Assembly: GCF_900110875.1 (NCBI RefSeq)
Contig: NZ_FOFM01000007.1
Coordinates: 186,001-250,000, forward strand
Origin: Pseudovibrio axinellae
GTDB taxonomy: Bacteria > Pseudomonadota > Alphaproteobacteria > Rhizobiales > Stappiaceae
Length of the DNA: 64,000 nt
Reading direction: 5' to 3'
The notes under the pieces are model-generated. The model did not search any database, had not been told where the DNA came from, and was given only the letters and a program-made list of their open reading frames with translations. Position 1 is the first letter of the stretch; every line of letters begins with the position of its first letter. Shown here in pieces: positions 38,468 through 46,980 of this stretch. The position numbers were made by a program, and so were the translations under genes.

Positions 38468-38746
38468 CTAATCGTCGGTCACTTGGATACACTCAAGATA
38501 CTCCGAAAGCTCCTTTAAATCGGCTGCTTTCCTTATGATCGTGGCCATTTCTTTTCGGCCAACGCCTGAGCCAGTATAAGGATCAACTGCCGACTTTAAG
38601 AGACTGGTAAGACGGTCATGCAAGTCCTGACACTCTTGTGACACCCCGTTAAACTGGGTACCAGGTTTCGTCTCACTCGCAGCTGCACTACCTGCCCAGA
38701 AGAGCGCCAACACCACAAAAAGAGTCCTCTTAGGTTTTACAGTCAT
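38468..38746 (-). CDS. small secreted hypothetical protein
   Basis: A 92-residue protein with an N-terminal signal peptide (LFVVLALFWAGSAAAS) and a mature part of about 70 residues with two cysteines (QECQDLHDRL, YLECIQVTDD), which may form a disulfide in the periplasm. AAAGGAG lies 9 nt before the ATG. It lies 38 bp downstream of the beta-propeller gene on the same strand and may be in its operon. No family recognised. Confidence 0.7.
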   Translation of the reverse strand: MTVKPKRTLFVVLALFWAGSAAASETKPGTQFNGVSQECQDLHDRLTSLLKSAVDPYTGSGVGRKEMATIIRKAADLKELSEYLECIQVTDD

Positions 38747-38784
38747 TTACATGCTCCTTTATCACTCACTTCAAGGATAGTGCT

Positions 38785-41070
38785 TTAAGGCACGACGACC
38801 GTCTCGATAACGCTGGTGTTATTGCCGGGATTGGCGTCTTGGGCGAGGCTGCTCACATTTGCGATGTCACGCAAAGCCGCATTCGGTTCAAGATTATTTA
38901 TCTCGAAGACGAGCAGCAGCGCTCCAAAGTTAACTGTTTTAGTAGCACCAGGCGCAAGCTCACCAACTTCAACTTCAAAAGTGGACAAGGAAGGCGACAC
39001 AATTTCAGAGTTTGTGAGAGAAGCTCCTGGCGGCAGATCTATCGCATCAAATGCTATTGCTGATGCCCCCAAAGCATTTGTAACGTCAAGCAACAGCTCA
39101 TCACGCAATATGACACCACTCGCCGTATCAGGTCCTGTATTACTGATCCCGATCGTGTAAAGCGCAATATAAAAGGTCGCCTGATCCGACACTTCAGCAA
39201 AAGGTGCCACAAAAGCCGTTTTCGTAACCATAAGGTCAGCGCTACGTTGCCGTTCAGCGACCTGTTCAATATCGATACTGCTTTGTAAAACACGTTCAGG
39301 TGCTTCAGGGTCCATTTGCGCAGAAGTATAAACCGCGATCACATCCAGCGGCCCCTGACTTTCAAACACAAGAAAGCCTTCAATGAAATCCTCAGGGAAC
39401 CCCTGTGAGAAGAGCCGCAAACGCAAATCATCGCAATCCACGGCCAACGCCTGATCATATTCAAGTTCATGAACATCAATTGGCATAATCGCGCCTGGCT
39501 CTTGCCTTCCAGGCGGAATTGAAAGCGCTAGTTTCTTAGAGAAAGCGACCTCTGCGGGCTTAGGATTATGAACATTCACAGTGGTTGCATAACGGCCTTG
39601 GGTTAGCTGCAAGTTTTCCGCATCCGCCTGATCGCCGCAAACAATCTTGGCTGCATATTCATATGGGTGAGCAGACGGAAGAATGTCGCCAGTTGCAAAA
39701 ACGTCAGGCAGGTTATTACTGTCGTCTGGGACTAGATTGTCTGCCGCACTGGCAAAAACCACAACTCTGCCATCCTCACTGATTGAGGTATCCTCTGATT
39801 GCTCGCTCCCTGCACCTCCCAATAGCCCCCGGCTCAAAAGCCGTGTCTCTCCGGTAGCTCGTTCGTGCCGGTATACGTCCCGCTCTTCATTCTCGTCCTC
39901 GTCCACAAGGGCGTCGGAGTCAGAATCAAACATAATAAAGCGCCCATCCTGCGATATGTTTTTCCCATAACTTAGGGAGGCTGTATCCAGCTCTCCATCT
40001 ATGAGCTCCTCTGGATCAAGCAATATTCGTTCTGTCGTTTGGGCAACCAGGTCACGAACATAAAGACCGATCTCCCCTTCCTCTGCATCAGGTACCAGAT
40101 TAGTTGCACTGGAGGTAAAGACCACATACCGTCCATCAGCTCCAATCGATCCAAGGTGGCTCGGGCCGTTAGCCTCAGAGTCATCATGCGCAACACTCAC
40201 CCGGATGGTGGTTGCACTTAAAGTATCTCGTAAGAAGATATCTCTGGCGTCATTCGTATCATCAAGCACCAAGTTTGGCGCACGAGTATCAAAAACGACG
40301 TAGCGTCCATCTCCGGATATATCCAGATTCACGATATTATTTACGTTGGTGTCGCCTCCGGGAGCCGATTGCTCCCCCGCGCTGTTCAAATTTACAAGCT
40401 CTGAGGTTCCCTCTTGCCGGTCTCTCATCACCGCATCAATGAAAGTAACATCGTCTCCAGTATCGTAGGAACTATCCGCAGTCAGGTAGACGACATACCG
40501 GCCGTCATCGCTTATCCCAACAACATCATTGGAAAAGGCCGGAGAAGGATCTCCATCCGCTGTAAAGCTAATAAGTTCTGTTTGTTCTGTCTCGCGGTCA
40601 CGCAGGTAAACACCTGATAAACTATCTGCATTGTCACCAGGTACCAGGTTTGATGCTCCAGATTCAAAAACCACAAACCGGCCATCGGGAGTTATGTCCA
40701 TTCTTCTAAAAGAACCTGCAAAGCTATGGCCACTCCAGTCATTTCCCTGAGTGTTATCACTGGCAACACTTATGAGTTCGACCTCTCCAGTTTCGCGGTC
40801 TTTCAGGAAAACATCGGGATGGCCATTTACATCTCCTTCAACAAGATTTGTGGCATTCGAGACAAACACAACATAGCGACCATCACGGGAGGCAACCGCA
40901 AACGCACTCTCGCCATTGGCCTCTTCTCCAGCTTCATTGACACTGATCCGCTCAATGGGGGCAGCAGCTGCGGGGCCTAAAACGGTAATGTAAATAATCA
41001 CTCCAAGCACTTTTTGAAGAATATGCTGCGAAGGACGAAGCCAATCCAGAACTGCACCTACCACCTTCAT
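38785..41070 (-). CDS. exported beta-propeller (PD40/WD40-like) protein with DUF11-type C-terminus
   Basis: A 761-residue exported protein. After an N-terminal hydrophobic leader come about seven repeats with the TolB-like core DGRYVVF followed by S-x-A-TNLV and D-x-F-LRDR motifs (residues 50-420), typical of PD40 propellers. The C-terminal 250 residues resemble DUF11/CARDB beta-sandwich modules (DLMVTKTAFVAPFAEVSDQ, ALYTIGISNTGPDTASGV). The start at 41070 follows a G-rich sequence; a TTG at 41088 is the alternative. The role is unknown; surface or periplasmic binding is likely. It is followed by a small secreted protein. Confidence 0.8.
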   Translation of the reverse strand: MKVVGAVLDWLRPSQHILQKVLGVIIYITVLGPAAAAPIERISVNEAGEEANGESAFAVASRDGRYVVFVSNATNLVEGDVNGHPDVFLKDRETGEVELISVASDNTQGNDWSGHSFAGSFRRMDITPDGRFVVFESGASNLVPGDNADSLSGVYLRDRETEQTELISFTADGDPSPAFSNDVVGISDDGRYVVYLTADSSYDTGDDVTFIDAVMRDRQEGTSELVNLNSAGEQSAPGGDTNVNNIVNLDISGDGRYVVFDTRAPNLVLDDTNDARDIFLRDTLSATTIRVSVAHDDSEANGPSHLGSIGADGRYVVFTSSATNLVPDAEEGEIGLYVRDLVAQTTERILLDPEELIDGELDTASLSYGKNISQDGRFIMFDSDSDALVDEDENEERDVYRHERATGETRLLSRGLLGGAGSEQSEDTSISEDGRVVVFASAADNLVPDDSNNLPDVFATGDILPSAHPYEYAAKIVCGDQADAENLQLTQGRYATTVNVHNPKPAEVAFSKKLALSIPPGRQEPGAIMPIDVHELEYDQALAVDCDDLRLRLFSQGFPEDFIEGFLVFESQGPLDVIAVYTSAQMDPEAPERVLQSSIDIEQVAERQRSADLMVTKTAFVAPFAEVSDQATFYIALYTIGISNTGPDTASGVILRDELLLDVTNALGASAIAFDAIDLPPGASLTNSEIVSPSLSTFEVEVGELAPGATKTVNFGALLLVFEINNLEPNAALRDIANVSSLAQDANPGNNTSVIETVVVP

Positions 41071-41353
41071 TGCCCGCCCCCATTTCAAGATAGTAAAATC
41101 ACAAAACCTTTGTTCCTTTTGGAATAACGAATAAAGCGCAGCAGATCGTGCCCCAGATTTAGCCTAGGTATTTAGGCGAGAGCCGGAATTCAGTTACTTG
41201 GTTTAGCTGGGCGCCACAGCCAGATTATTTGGCAACTCGAGCACTGATGACCGCTCTGGTAGACGCAAGTCTAAGGCTTGTTTTGTTGACATATCACTCG
41301 GACGTGCAATCCCTCTATAGATAGAAACTAGTGTTTCGGGGGGAGGCTCGTAG

Positions 41354-42508
41354 ATGGCACCAATTCTAGAAATTAAAGACCTGAAAGAACTTGCACGCAA
41401 ACGCGTACCAAAAATGTTCTTTGACTACGCCGATTCTGGTTCATGGACGGAAAGCACGTATCAGGCGAACGAAACTGACTTCGGCAAGATAAAGCTCCGG
41501 CAACGCGTTGCTGTCGACATGACCAACCGCAGCCTTGCCACCAAGATGATCGGGCAAGACGTATCCATGCCTGTCGCACTGGCACCCACCGGCCTCACCG
41601 GAATGCAACATGCAGACGGCGAGATCCTTGCAGCACAGGCGGCGGAAGAGTTCGGAGTGCCCTTCACTCTTTCAACCATGAGCATTTGCTCTCTAGAGGC
41701 GGTTGCAGCAAAGACCCAAAAGCCATTTTGGTTCCAGCTTTATGTGATGAAGGATCGCGACTTCATCAACGCATTGATAGACCGCGCAAAGAATGCAGGC
41801 TGCTCTGCATTGGTACTCACATTCGATCTTCAGATTTTAGGCCAACGCCATAAAGATTTGCGCAACGGGTTGTCCACCCCACCCAAGTTCACCCCTAAAC
41901 ACATCTGGCAAATGGCAACGCGTCCCGCGTGGTGCATGAAAATGCTCACTACAAAAAATCACAGCTTCGGCAATATCGTCGGCCATGCAAAAGACGTTGA
42001 AGACCTGTCCTCTCTCTCCTCCTGGACAGCCGAGCAGTTTGATCCTCGCTTAAGTTGGGATGACATCGAGTGGATCAAGAAGAAGTGGGGCGGACCGCTC
42101 ATCCTGAAAGGTATTTTAGACAAGGAGGATGCTCACTGTGCCGCTGAATCTGGCTGCGACGCAATTATCGTCTCCAACCACGGCGGCCGTCAGCTGGACG
42201 GGGCTCCCTCTTCAATCGAGATTCTGCCAGAAATCGTAGATGCGGTGGGTGATAAGGTGGAGATCCACATCGACGGCGGCATTCGCTCCGGACAGGATGT
42301 GCTTAAAGCCATATGCCTTGGCGCTAAGGGCACCTATATTGGCCGGCCCTTCCTGTATGGATTGGGCGCTGGTGGTAAAAAAGGCGTCACTCAGGCGCTG
42401 GAGATTATTCAAAAGGAACTGGATACCACCATGGCCCTATGTGGCCGTCGCGACCTAAATACACTCAATCGTGACAACCTGTATTCCATCGACGGCGTCA
42501 AAGTCTAA
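41354..42508 (+). CDS. lldD: FMN-dependent L-lactate dehydrogenase
   Basis: A 384-residue alpha-hydroxy-acid dehydrogenase that oxidises L-lactate to pyruvate and passes electrons to the respiratory chain. The FMN barrel shows PVALAPTGLTGM, PFWFQLYV and ALVLTFDLQILGQRHKDLRNG. The catalytic His is in SNHGGRQLDGAPS, and the phosphate site is HIDGGIRSG. GGGAGG lies 7 nt before the ATG. It is a single gene that ends 14 bp from the convergent oxidoreductase. Lactate specificity is the most likely, but other 2-hydroxy acids such as mandelate or glycolate cannot be ruled out. Confidence 0.9.
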   Translation: MAPILEIKDLKELARKRVPKMFFDYADSGSWTESTYQANETDFGKIKLRQRVAVDMTNRSLATKMIGQDVSMPVALAPTGLTGMQHADGEILAAQAAEEFGVPFTLSTMSICSLEAVAAKTQKPFWFQLYVMKDRDFINALIDRAKNAGCSALVLTFDLQILGQRHKDLRNGLSTPPKFTPKHIWQMATRPAWCMKMLTTKNHSFGNIVGHAKDVEDLSSLSSWTAEQFDPRLSWDDIEWIKKKWGGPLILKGILDKEDAHCAAESGCDAIIVSNHGGRQLDGAPSSIEILPEIVDAVGDKVEIHIDGGIRSGQDVLKAICLGAKGTYIGRPFLYGLGAGGKKGVTQALEIIQKELDTTMALCGRRDLNTLNRDNLYSIDGVKV

Positions 42509-42522
42509 CGCAACACATATGA

Positions 42523-43527
42523 TCAGCTGAGAGGCGCAACGCTCTCCCAGCTGTTATTTCGTTCAGAGCGCACAATCGCGTCCAAAATTTCCATATTTTG
42601 GATCGCATCAGCAATCCCGTATGGCAAATCCTCTTGGCCTTTGACCACACGCGAGAAAAGCTCACCCTGCAAGGTATATTGATCACAGGCCGGAATACGC
42701 TCCACTTCGAGTGCACCATCACCCGGCACGCTTCCACAATCGAGACGCAGGATTGTCTCTTCGCCCGCTGGCGCATTAAACGGAATGAGAATTTCCAGCC
42801 GTTTTGCAGTACCCACAAGGTTGATACGTTGATAAGCAACTGACTGCGTAGAGACTGTAAACTGCGCCTGCCGTCCCTCACCAAAGTCCATCATCACACT
42901 GCTCAAACGGTCTGTGCCAAAGTTCCTATCACGATCAACAAGGCTCACAACCCGCGAAGGCTCAGCATTAAAGAAGTAACGCGAGGCCACGATTGGGTAG
43001 CAACCGATATCCATCAGACCGCCACCACCAAACTCAGCCCTATTGCGAATATTCAGTGGGTCCTGATTGTCGTAGCCAAAAAACGCTTGAATAGACTGTA
43101 GCTTGCCAAGTTCGCCCGATTCCGCAATTTCCAAAGCTCGTTGCCATTGAGGGTGAGCGCGAACCATAAAAGCTTCCATGACAAAACGATCATCGGGGAT
43201 CTCCAGCAGCTGGCGAGCCTCAGTTGAATCAAGCCCGATAGGCTTTTCACAAAGCACATGCTTACCAGCTTTCGCCGCGGCAATGGTCATCGGCACGTGC
43301 ATGTGGTTTGGGAGCGGGTTGTAAATCACCTCGATATCAGGATCAGCAAGCAATGCTTCATAAGAACCATAGGCCTTAGGAATTCCAAGTTCCGTTGCAA
43401 CCTTTTTCGCGTTCTCTTCGTCACGAGAAGCAATAGCCACAACATCAACACCACGTGCCTTCTGAAGGGCAGGAATAACTTTTTTACGGCCAATCCGTGC
43501 AGTTGATAGAACACCCCATTTAACCAC
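42523..43527 (-). CDS. Gfo/Idh/MocA family oxidoreductase
   Basis: A 334-residue NAD(P)-dependent sugar oxidoreductase. The N-terminal Rossmann fold carries WGVLSTARIGRKKVIPAL and the conserved EKP of VLCEKPIGLD. The C-terminal domain contains GGGGLMDIGCYPI. The GTG start at 43527 has GGAGA 6 nt upstream. It is 32 bp downstream of an AGE-family epimerase on the same strand, so both probably act on one sugar or sugar alcohol. The substrate is unknown. Confidence 0.9.
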   Translation of the reverse strand: MVKWGVLSTARIGRKKVIPALQKARGVDVVAIASRDEENAKKVATELGIPKAYGSYEALLADPDIEVIYNPLPNHMHVPMTIAAAKAGKHVLCEKPIGLDSTEARQLLEIPDDRFVMEAFMVRAHPQWQRALEIAESGELGKLQSIQAFFGYDNQDPLNIRNRAEFGGGGLMDIGCYPIVASRYFFNAEPSRVVSLVDRDRNFGTDRLSSVMMDFGEGRQAQFTVSTQSVAYQRINLVGTAKRLEILIPFNAPAGEETILRLDCGSVPGDGALEVERIPACDQYTLQGELFSRVVKGQEDLPYGIADAIQNMEILDAIVRSERNNSWESVAPLS

Positions 43528-43559
43528 TAGTAGTCTCCAGCTCTATTCTCTTGGAAAAG

Positions 43560-44759
43560 CTATTTAATCAACTCAAATGCAGCCATTTTCTGCCCGACTT
43601 CCGTTTTTAAGAAGCGGTCAAGTTCAGAGATAGCGGAGACAATATGATAAAGCGAGCTTGCAGGCGCTGCTTCATTTACAAAGCTGCCGTCCTCTAAGCA
43701 CTTATCTTTCCAAAGCCCAAAAGGAACATCCTTTAGGAACATTTCAAGAGCACCCAACGCGTCTGACAGAGACGCTTGGTAACGCGGCCATTCCTCTTCA
43801 GGGGTACATTCAAGCATCGCAATAGAAGCCTTCAGCCACTCTGCCTGACACCACAAACGGGCCATAGTATCACGTGGAGAGAAATCATCATTAATGCCCA
43901 TCATGATGACACCACGCTCACGGTCCACACCATGAGTTTCAGCAATCTCAAAAAGCCGCATAGCAGCAGCTTTTGCCCGTTCATCACCGCGCAGCTTACT
44001 CCAGCGCAAAAGCAACCAGGCCCACTCCATGTGATGTCCTGGCTCAAGCTCTTTGCCCGCAGCACCCAGCGCTGGCGTCCAGTCCAACGCAAAGAACTCC
44101 CGAAGGCCACCTGTCTTGGAGCAAATCAAATGCGTCAGACACAGATCACCCAGCTCATCTGCCAGAGCTACCCAGACAGCTTTTTGTTCGGCACTTAGGT
44201 TTTCAGAGGATTCCCAGTCAAGACACATCTCAAACAGGTGCATATGCGGGTTGGCCCGAAGTGGGGCACGAGGTGGTTCAGCCTCCTGAAAACCCGCAAT
44301 TGGGTGCTTAAAGCGACTGTTTAACACATCCAGTAAAGCAGCAGCTTTTGTACAGGCCTGCGAACGCATGTCACTGTTCACATCAGCAATATTGTAAAGA
44401 GCAAGCAGCGCAAATGCCTGATTGTAAAGACCAAAAGAAGCATCAACCAGTTCACCGGCAGGGGAAGCAAGTGCGCCGATATAGCCCTGAGACGTGCCAA
44501 AGACCCGCTCGATATAGGCTTGCGTTCTTAAAGCTACGTCCATCCATGGGCCATCCCAACCTAGGCGCCCGGCCTCACAATACACAAACACCATACGTGG
44601 ATTGACACGGCCACGCCTAAGATCCGCACTTCCAAGACAATCCAGAGTGACTGTTTCAGAAAATCCACCGTTCTCAGAATCTTCGCCCACCTTCAGCCAA
44701 AGCGGCAAAGCACCCTCAAACAACCAGGTGCGCAACTCTTTTAAATGATCGACAATCAT
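43560..44759 (-). CDS. AGE family epimerase/isomerase
   Basis: A 399-residue (alpha/alpha)6-barrel protein of the N-acylglucosamine 2-epimerase family. Conserved blocks include RGRVNPRMVFVYCEAGRLGW, NPHMHLFEMCLDW, the active-site GHHMEWAWLLLRW and RLWCQAEWLKASI. Family members interconvert mannose, glucose, fructose or N-acylated hexosamines; ManA-type phosphomannose isomerase is another option. GGAG is upstream of the ATG. It is first gene of a two-gene operon with the downstream oxidoreductase. Confidence 0.88.
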   Translation of the reverse strand: MIVDHLKELRTWLFEGALPLWLKVGEDSENGGFSETVTLDCLGSADLRRGRVNPRMVFVYCEAGRLGWDGPWMDVALRTQAYIERVFGTSQGYIGALASPAGELVDASFGLYNQAFALLALYNIADVNSDMRSQACTKAAALLDVLNSRFKHPIAGFQEAEPPRAPLRANPHMHLFEMCLDWESSENLSAEQKAVWVALADELGDLCLTHLICSKTGGLREFFALDWTPALGAAGKELEPGHHMEWAWLLLRWSKLRGDERAKAAAMRLFEIAETHGVDRERGVIMMGINDDFSPRDTMARLWCQAEWLKASIAMLECTPEEEWPRYQASLSDALGALEMFLKDVPFGLWKDKCLEDGSFVNEAAPASSLYHIVSAISELDRFLKTEVGQKMAAFELIK

Positions 44760-44950
44760 TTCTGGTGCTCCATGCCATCAGCCTACCGCTCCACTACAAT
44801 CCGCGATCGCCTCATATCTGTTAATGGAATCTGAGTGCTCCAAGGTTCAACAAAGCAGCCCACAGAACACGGTCCAAATCTCGACTTGCAAGCGATTAAG
44901 AAACCCAAGCTAACAAGTTTTTGCAGCATTATGAAGTAATGGGGAATCAG

Positions 44951-45026
44951 TGGTGCCGCTGATAGGACTCGAACCTACGACCCCATCATTACGAATGACG
45001 TGCTCTACCATCTGAGCTACAGCGGC
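44951..45026 (-). tRNA. tRNA-Thr(CGT)
   Basis: Complete cloverleaf on the minus strand: acceptor GCCGCTG / CAGCGGC, D-arm GCTC/GAGC, anticodon loop TTCGTAA (anticodon CGT), T-arm TAGG-TTCGAGT-CCTA, encoded CCA. Confidence 0.96.
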
Positions 45027-45144
45027 ATTCCAAATGACGCGATGAACGCATCTGGAAAGTGGAAGCTTGATAACCAAGCTATTAATAAGATGCAAGCCTG
45101 ATTTGCAAAAGTGAAGGACGCATCCACCACCTATCGACATCTAC

Positions 45145-45176
45145 TTGGAAGCTAAGAAAAACTCCTTAGCTTCCAA
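45145..45176 (-). terminator. hairpin after hemY
   Basis: Perfect 12-bp stem TTGGAAGCTAAG / CTTAGCTTCCAA with an 8-nt loop, 10 nt beyond the hemY stop. No T-tract follows on the minus strand, so termination is probable rather than certain. Confidence 0.6.
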
Positions 45177-45186
45177 CGAAATACGA

Positions 45187-46959
45187 CTAGCGAAAGAACT
45201 TAAAGCTTGTGGCCGTAGGAGCCTTGGGGTCATCGTCATCAGGGTCAGGCCCCGGATCATCAGGAAGATGGGAGAGTGGAAATTCAACCATCGATTCATC
45301 CTTCGCGTCGGCGTCCTTTTCATCCGATGCGCCTGCGGCAGGTTGAGAAGTACTGGTCGTGCCCGCCTCCCCCTTCTGCTCGGCCTTGGTTGGCGCCCAG
45401 CTTGAAGCTTCGACGGGAACCACAGTTGCCGGAGGCCCGGATGGCTTCACAGCCTCCTCAGCTTTATGCGGCTCAACTGGCACCTTTTGGGGCTCCTCCT
45501 GCTTGTCATCAGCAGCTGTTTGATCCTTGCTTGATTCAGACTTTTCGCTCTCGCTTGCCTTCGCCATAACAATGTCTGCATCAACAGCTTCATTAAGCAC
45601 AACAACCGGCGCAGCAAGTTCAGGTGGCTCAAACAACTTCTCGTCAATCACTTCAATTGACTGTTCCAAGTCACTAACACTTTCAGGCGCTGCCCATTCA
45701 TAAGCGTCTACTCGCCCCGTCCTTGGGGAAACAGGAGCCCAGTTTGCAGAAACCACACCATCTGCAACCCACACCTTATCCTGAGGAGCTCGCACAGCAC
45801 GGGCCAGCCACTCACGAATGCGCCCTTGATCACCGTGTTCACGCTCTTCAAGGTCAGCCATCAGCAAAAATGCGCGCTGCGTTGGCTCGGAGCGTAACAC
45901 CCGTTTCAGCTGTTCACGCGCTTCATCAAACTTCTTGGCCTCAATGGCAGCAACGGCAATTGCAATTGCCCCCTCAGAAGAATAAGCCCGCATACTTGCC
46001 AATGTGCGTGCACGGCTCAAACGGTCCGTCACAGAGTCACCCGGACGCACATGCGCATAGGCTTCTGCTAGATCTGGGTGTGGGTTAAGCTTCCACGTCG
46101 CTTCAATGATCTTAGTTGCCTTGCGAATGTCACCAGCACGGATACGCAGACGAGCAGCAACAATTGCGGCAGGCACAAGCGAAGGCGCCAGGCCATGCGC
46201 CTCTACTGCAAGTGTCCTGGCGCGATCTGGGTTTTCGTCTTCCAGCTCAAGTGCACGAGCTGTTAACAGGACAGCTTTTTGGCGGCGCAGAGTTTTCTTG
46301 TCCAACATGCGAGCAGCATAATTGCGCTCAAGCGTAGCGATAGCTTCTTCCCAGTCGCCAGAAACAGCTTGATACCCAAGCACCGCATTACCGGCCCAAC
46401 GTAGTCCAGGCACCAGATTAAAAGCTTCCTCCGCAAAGTGACGGGCGGCAGCAGGCTCATTTTCACGTTCAGCTTCAATGTAGAGGCCATGCAGGCCCAC
46501 AGCCATTGAACGGCTGTCTTCCAGCATTTGTTCAAAACGCAAACGGCTGTCACTATGGTCCCCGTCCAGCTGCGCAGTTTGCGCCAAAAGCAGCAAAGCA
46601 GCAGGCTCTCCGCCATCCAGCAGTTTCTCGGCCTTAAGGCCAAACTTACGCGCATGCAGCGTGTCGCCAGCCCCAAGTGCCAACAAGCCCTGCGAAAGCG
46701 CGTCATAGCCCTTGTCTTTGCGGCGGCGTTGCATGAAACGGGAAGCCAGTGTTGGAGATTTCCAGAGCAGTCGCCCAAACCCCCAAATTGCAATTGACGC
46801 AACAATCGAAAGACCGAACGCCACAACGGTCGTCAGCAAGCTTGCCTGAATTACGTATCCTTGCCATTCAAGCGTAACAACTCCTGGACGATCTGCCATC
46901 CAGGCACCGCCAAGAGCCAGCGCGAATATAAACGCGAAAAAGATGAGAACGCGGACCAT
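45187..46959 (-). CDS. hemY: HemY-like TPR membrane protein
   Basis: A 590-residue inner-membrane protein of the enterobacterial HemY type, which is distinct from the protoporphyrinogen oxidase of the same name. Two N-terminal membrane segments (VLIFFAFIFALALGGAWMA and LLTTVVAFGLSIVASIAIWG) precede a tetratricopeptide-repeat region (about 110-430). The last 140 residues are acidic, proline-rich and low-complexity. It is downstream of mic60, 21 bp away, in the heme cluster. AAGGAG precedes the ATG. Its biochemical function is unclear. Confidence 0.9.
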   Translation of the reverse strand: MVRVLIFFAFIFALALGGAWMADRPGVVTLEWQGYVIQASLLTTVVAFGLSIVASIAIWGFGRLLWKSPTLASRFMQRRRKDKGYDALSQGLLALGAGDTLHARKFGLKAEKLLDGGEPAALLLLAQTAQLDGDHSDSRLRFEQMLEDSRSMAVGLHGLYIEAERENEPAAARHFAEEAFNLVPGLRWAGNAVLGYQAVSGDWEEAIATLERNYAARMLDKKTLRRQKAVLLTARALELEDENPDRARTLAVEAHGLAPSLVPAAIVAARLRIRAGDIRKATKIIEATWKLNPHPDLAEAYAHVRPGDSVTDRLSRARTLASMRAYSSEGAIAIAVAAIEAKKFDEAREQLKRVLRSEPTQRAFLLMADLEEREHGDQGRIREWLARAVRAPQDKVWVADGVVSANWAPVSPRTGRVDAYEWAAPESVSDLEQSIEVIDEKLFEPPELAAPVVVLNEAVDADIVMAKASESEKSESSKDQTAADDKQEEPQKVPVEPHKAEEAVKPSGPPATVVPVEASSWAPTKAEQKGEAGTTSTSQPAAGASDEKDADAKDESMVEFPLSHLPDDPGPDPDDDDPKAPTATSFKFFR

Positions 46960-46980
46960 GTCCTTCGCTCCTTTCCGATA

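Noticed and set aside
38198-41070. Integrative element at tRNA-Arg
   Set aside because: No integrase and no duplicated tRNA 3' end were found in the window.
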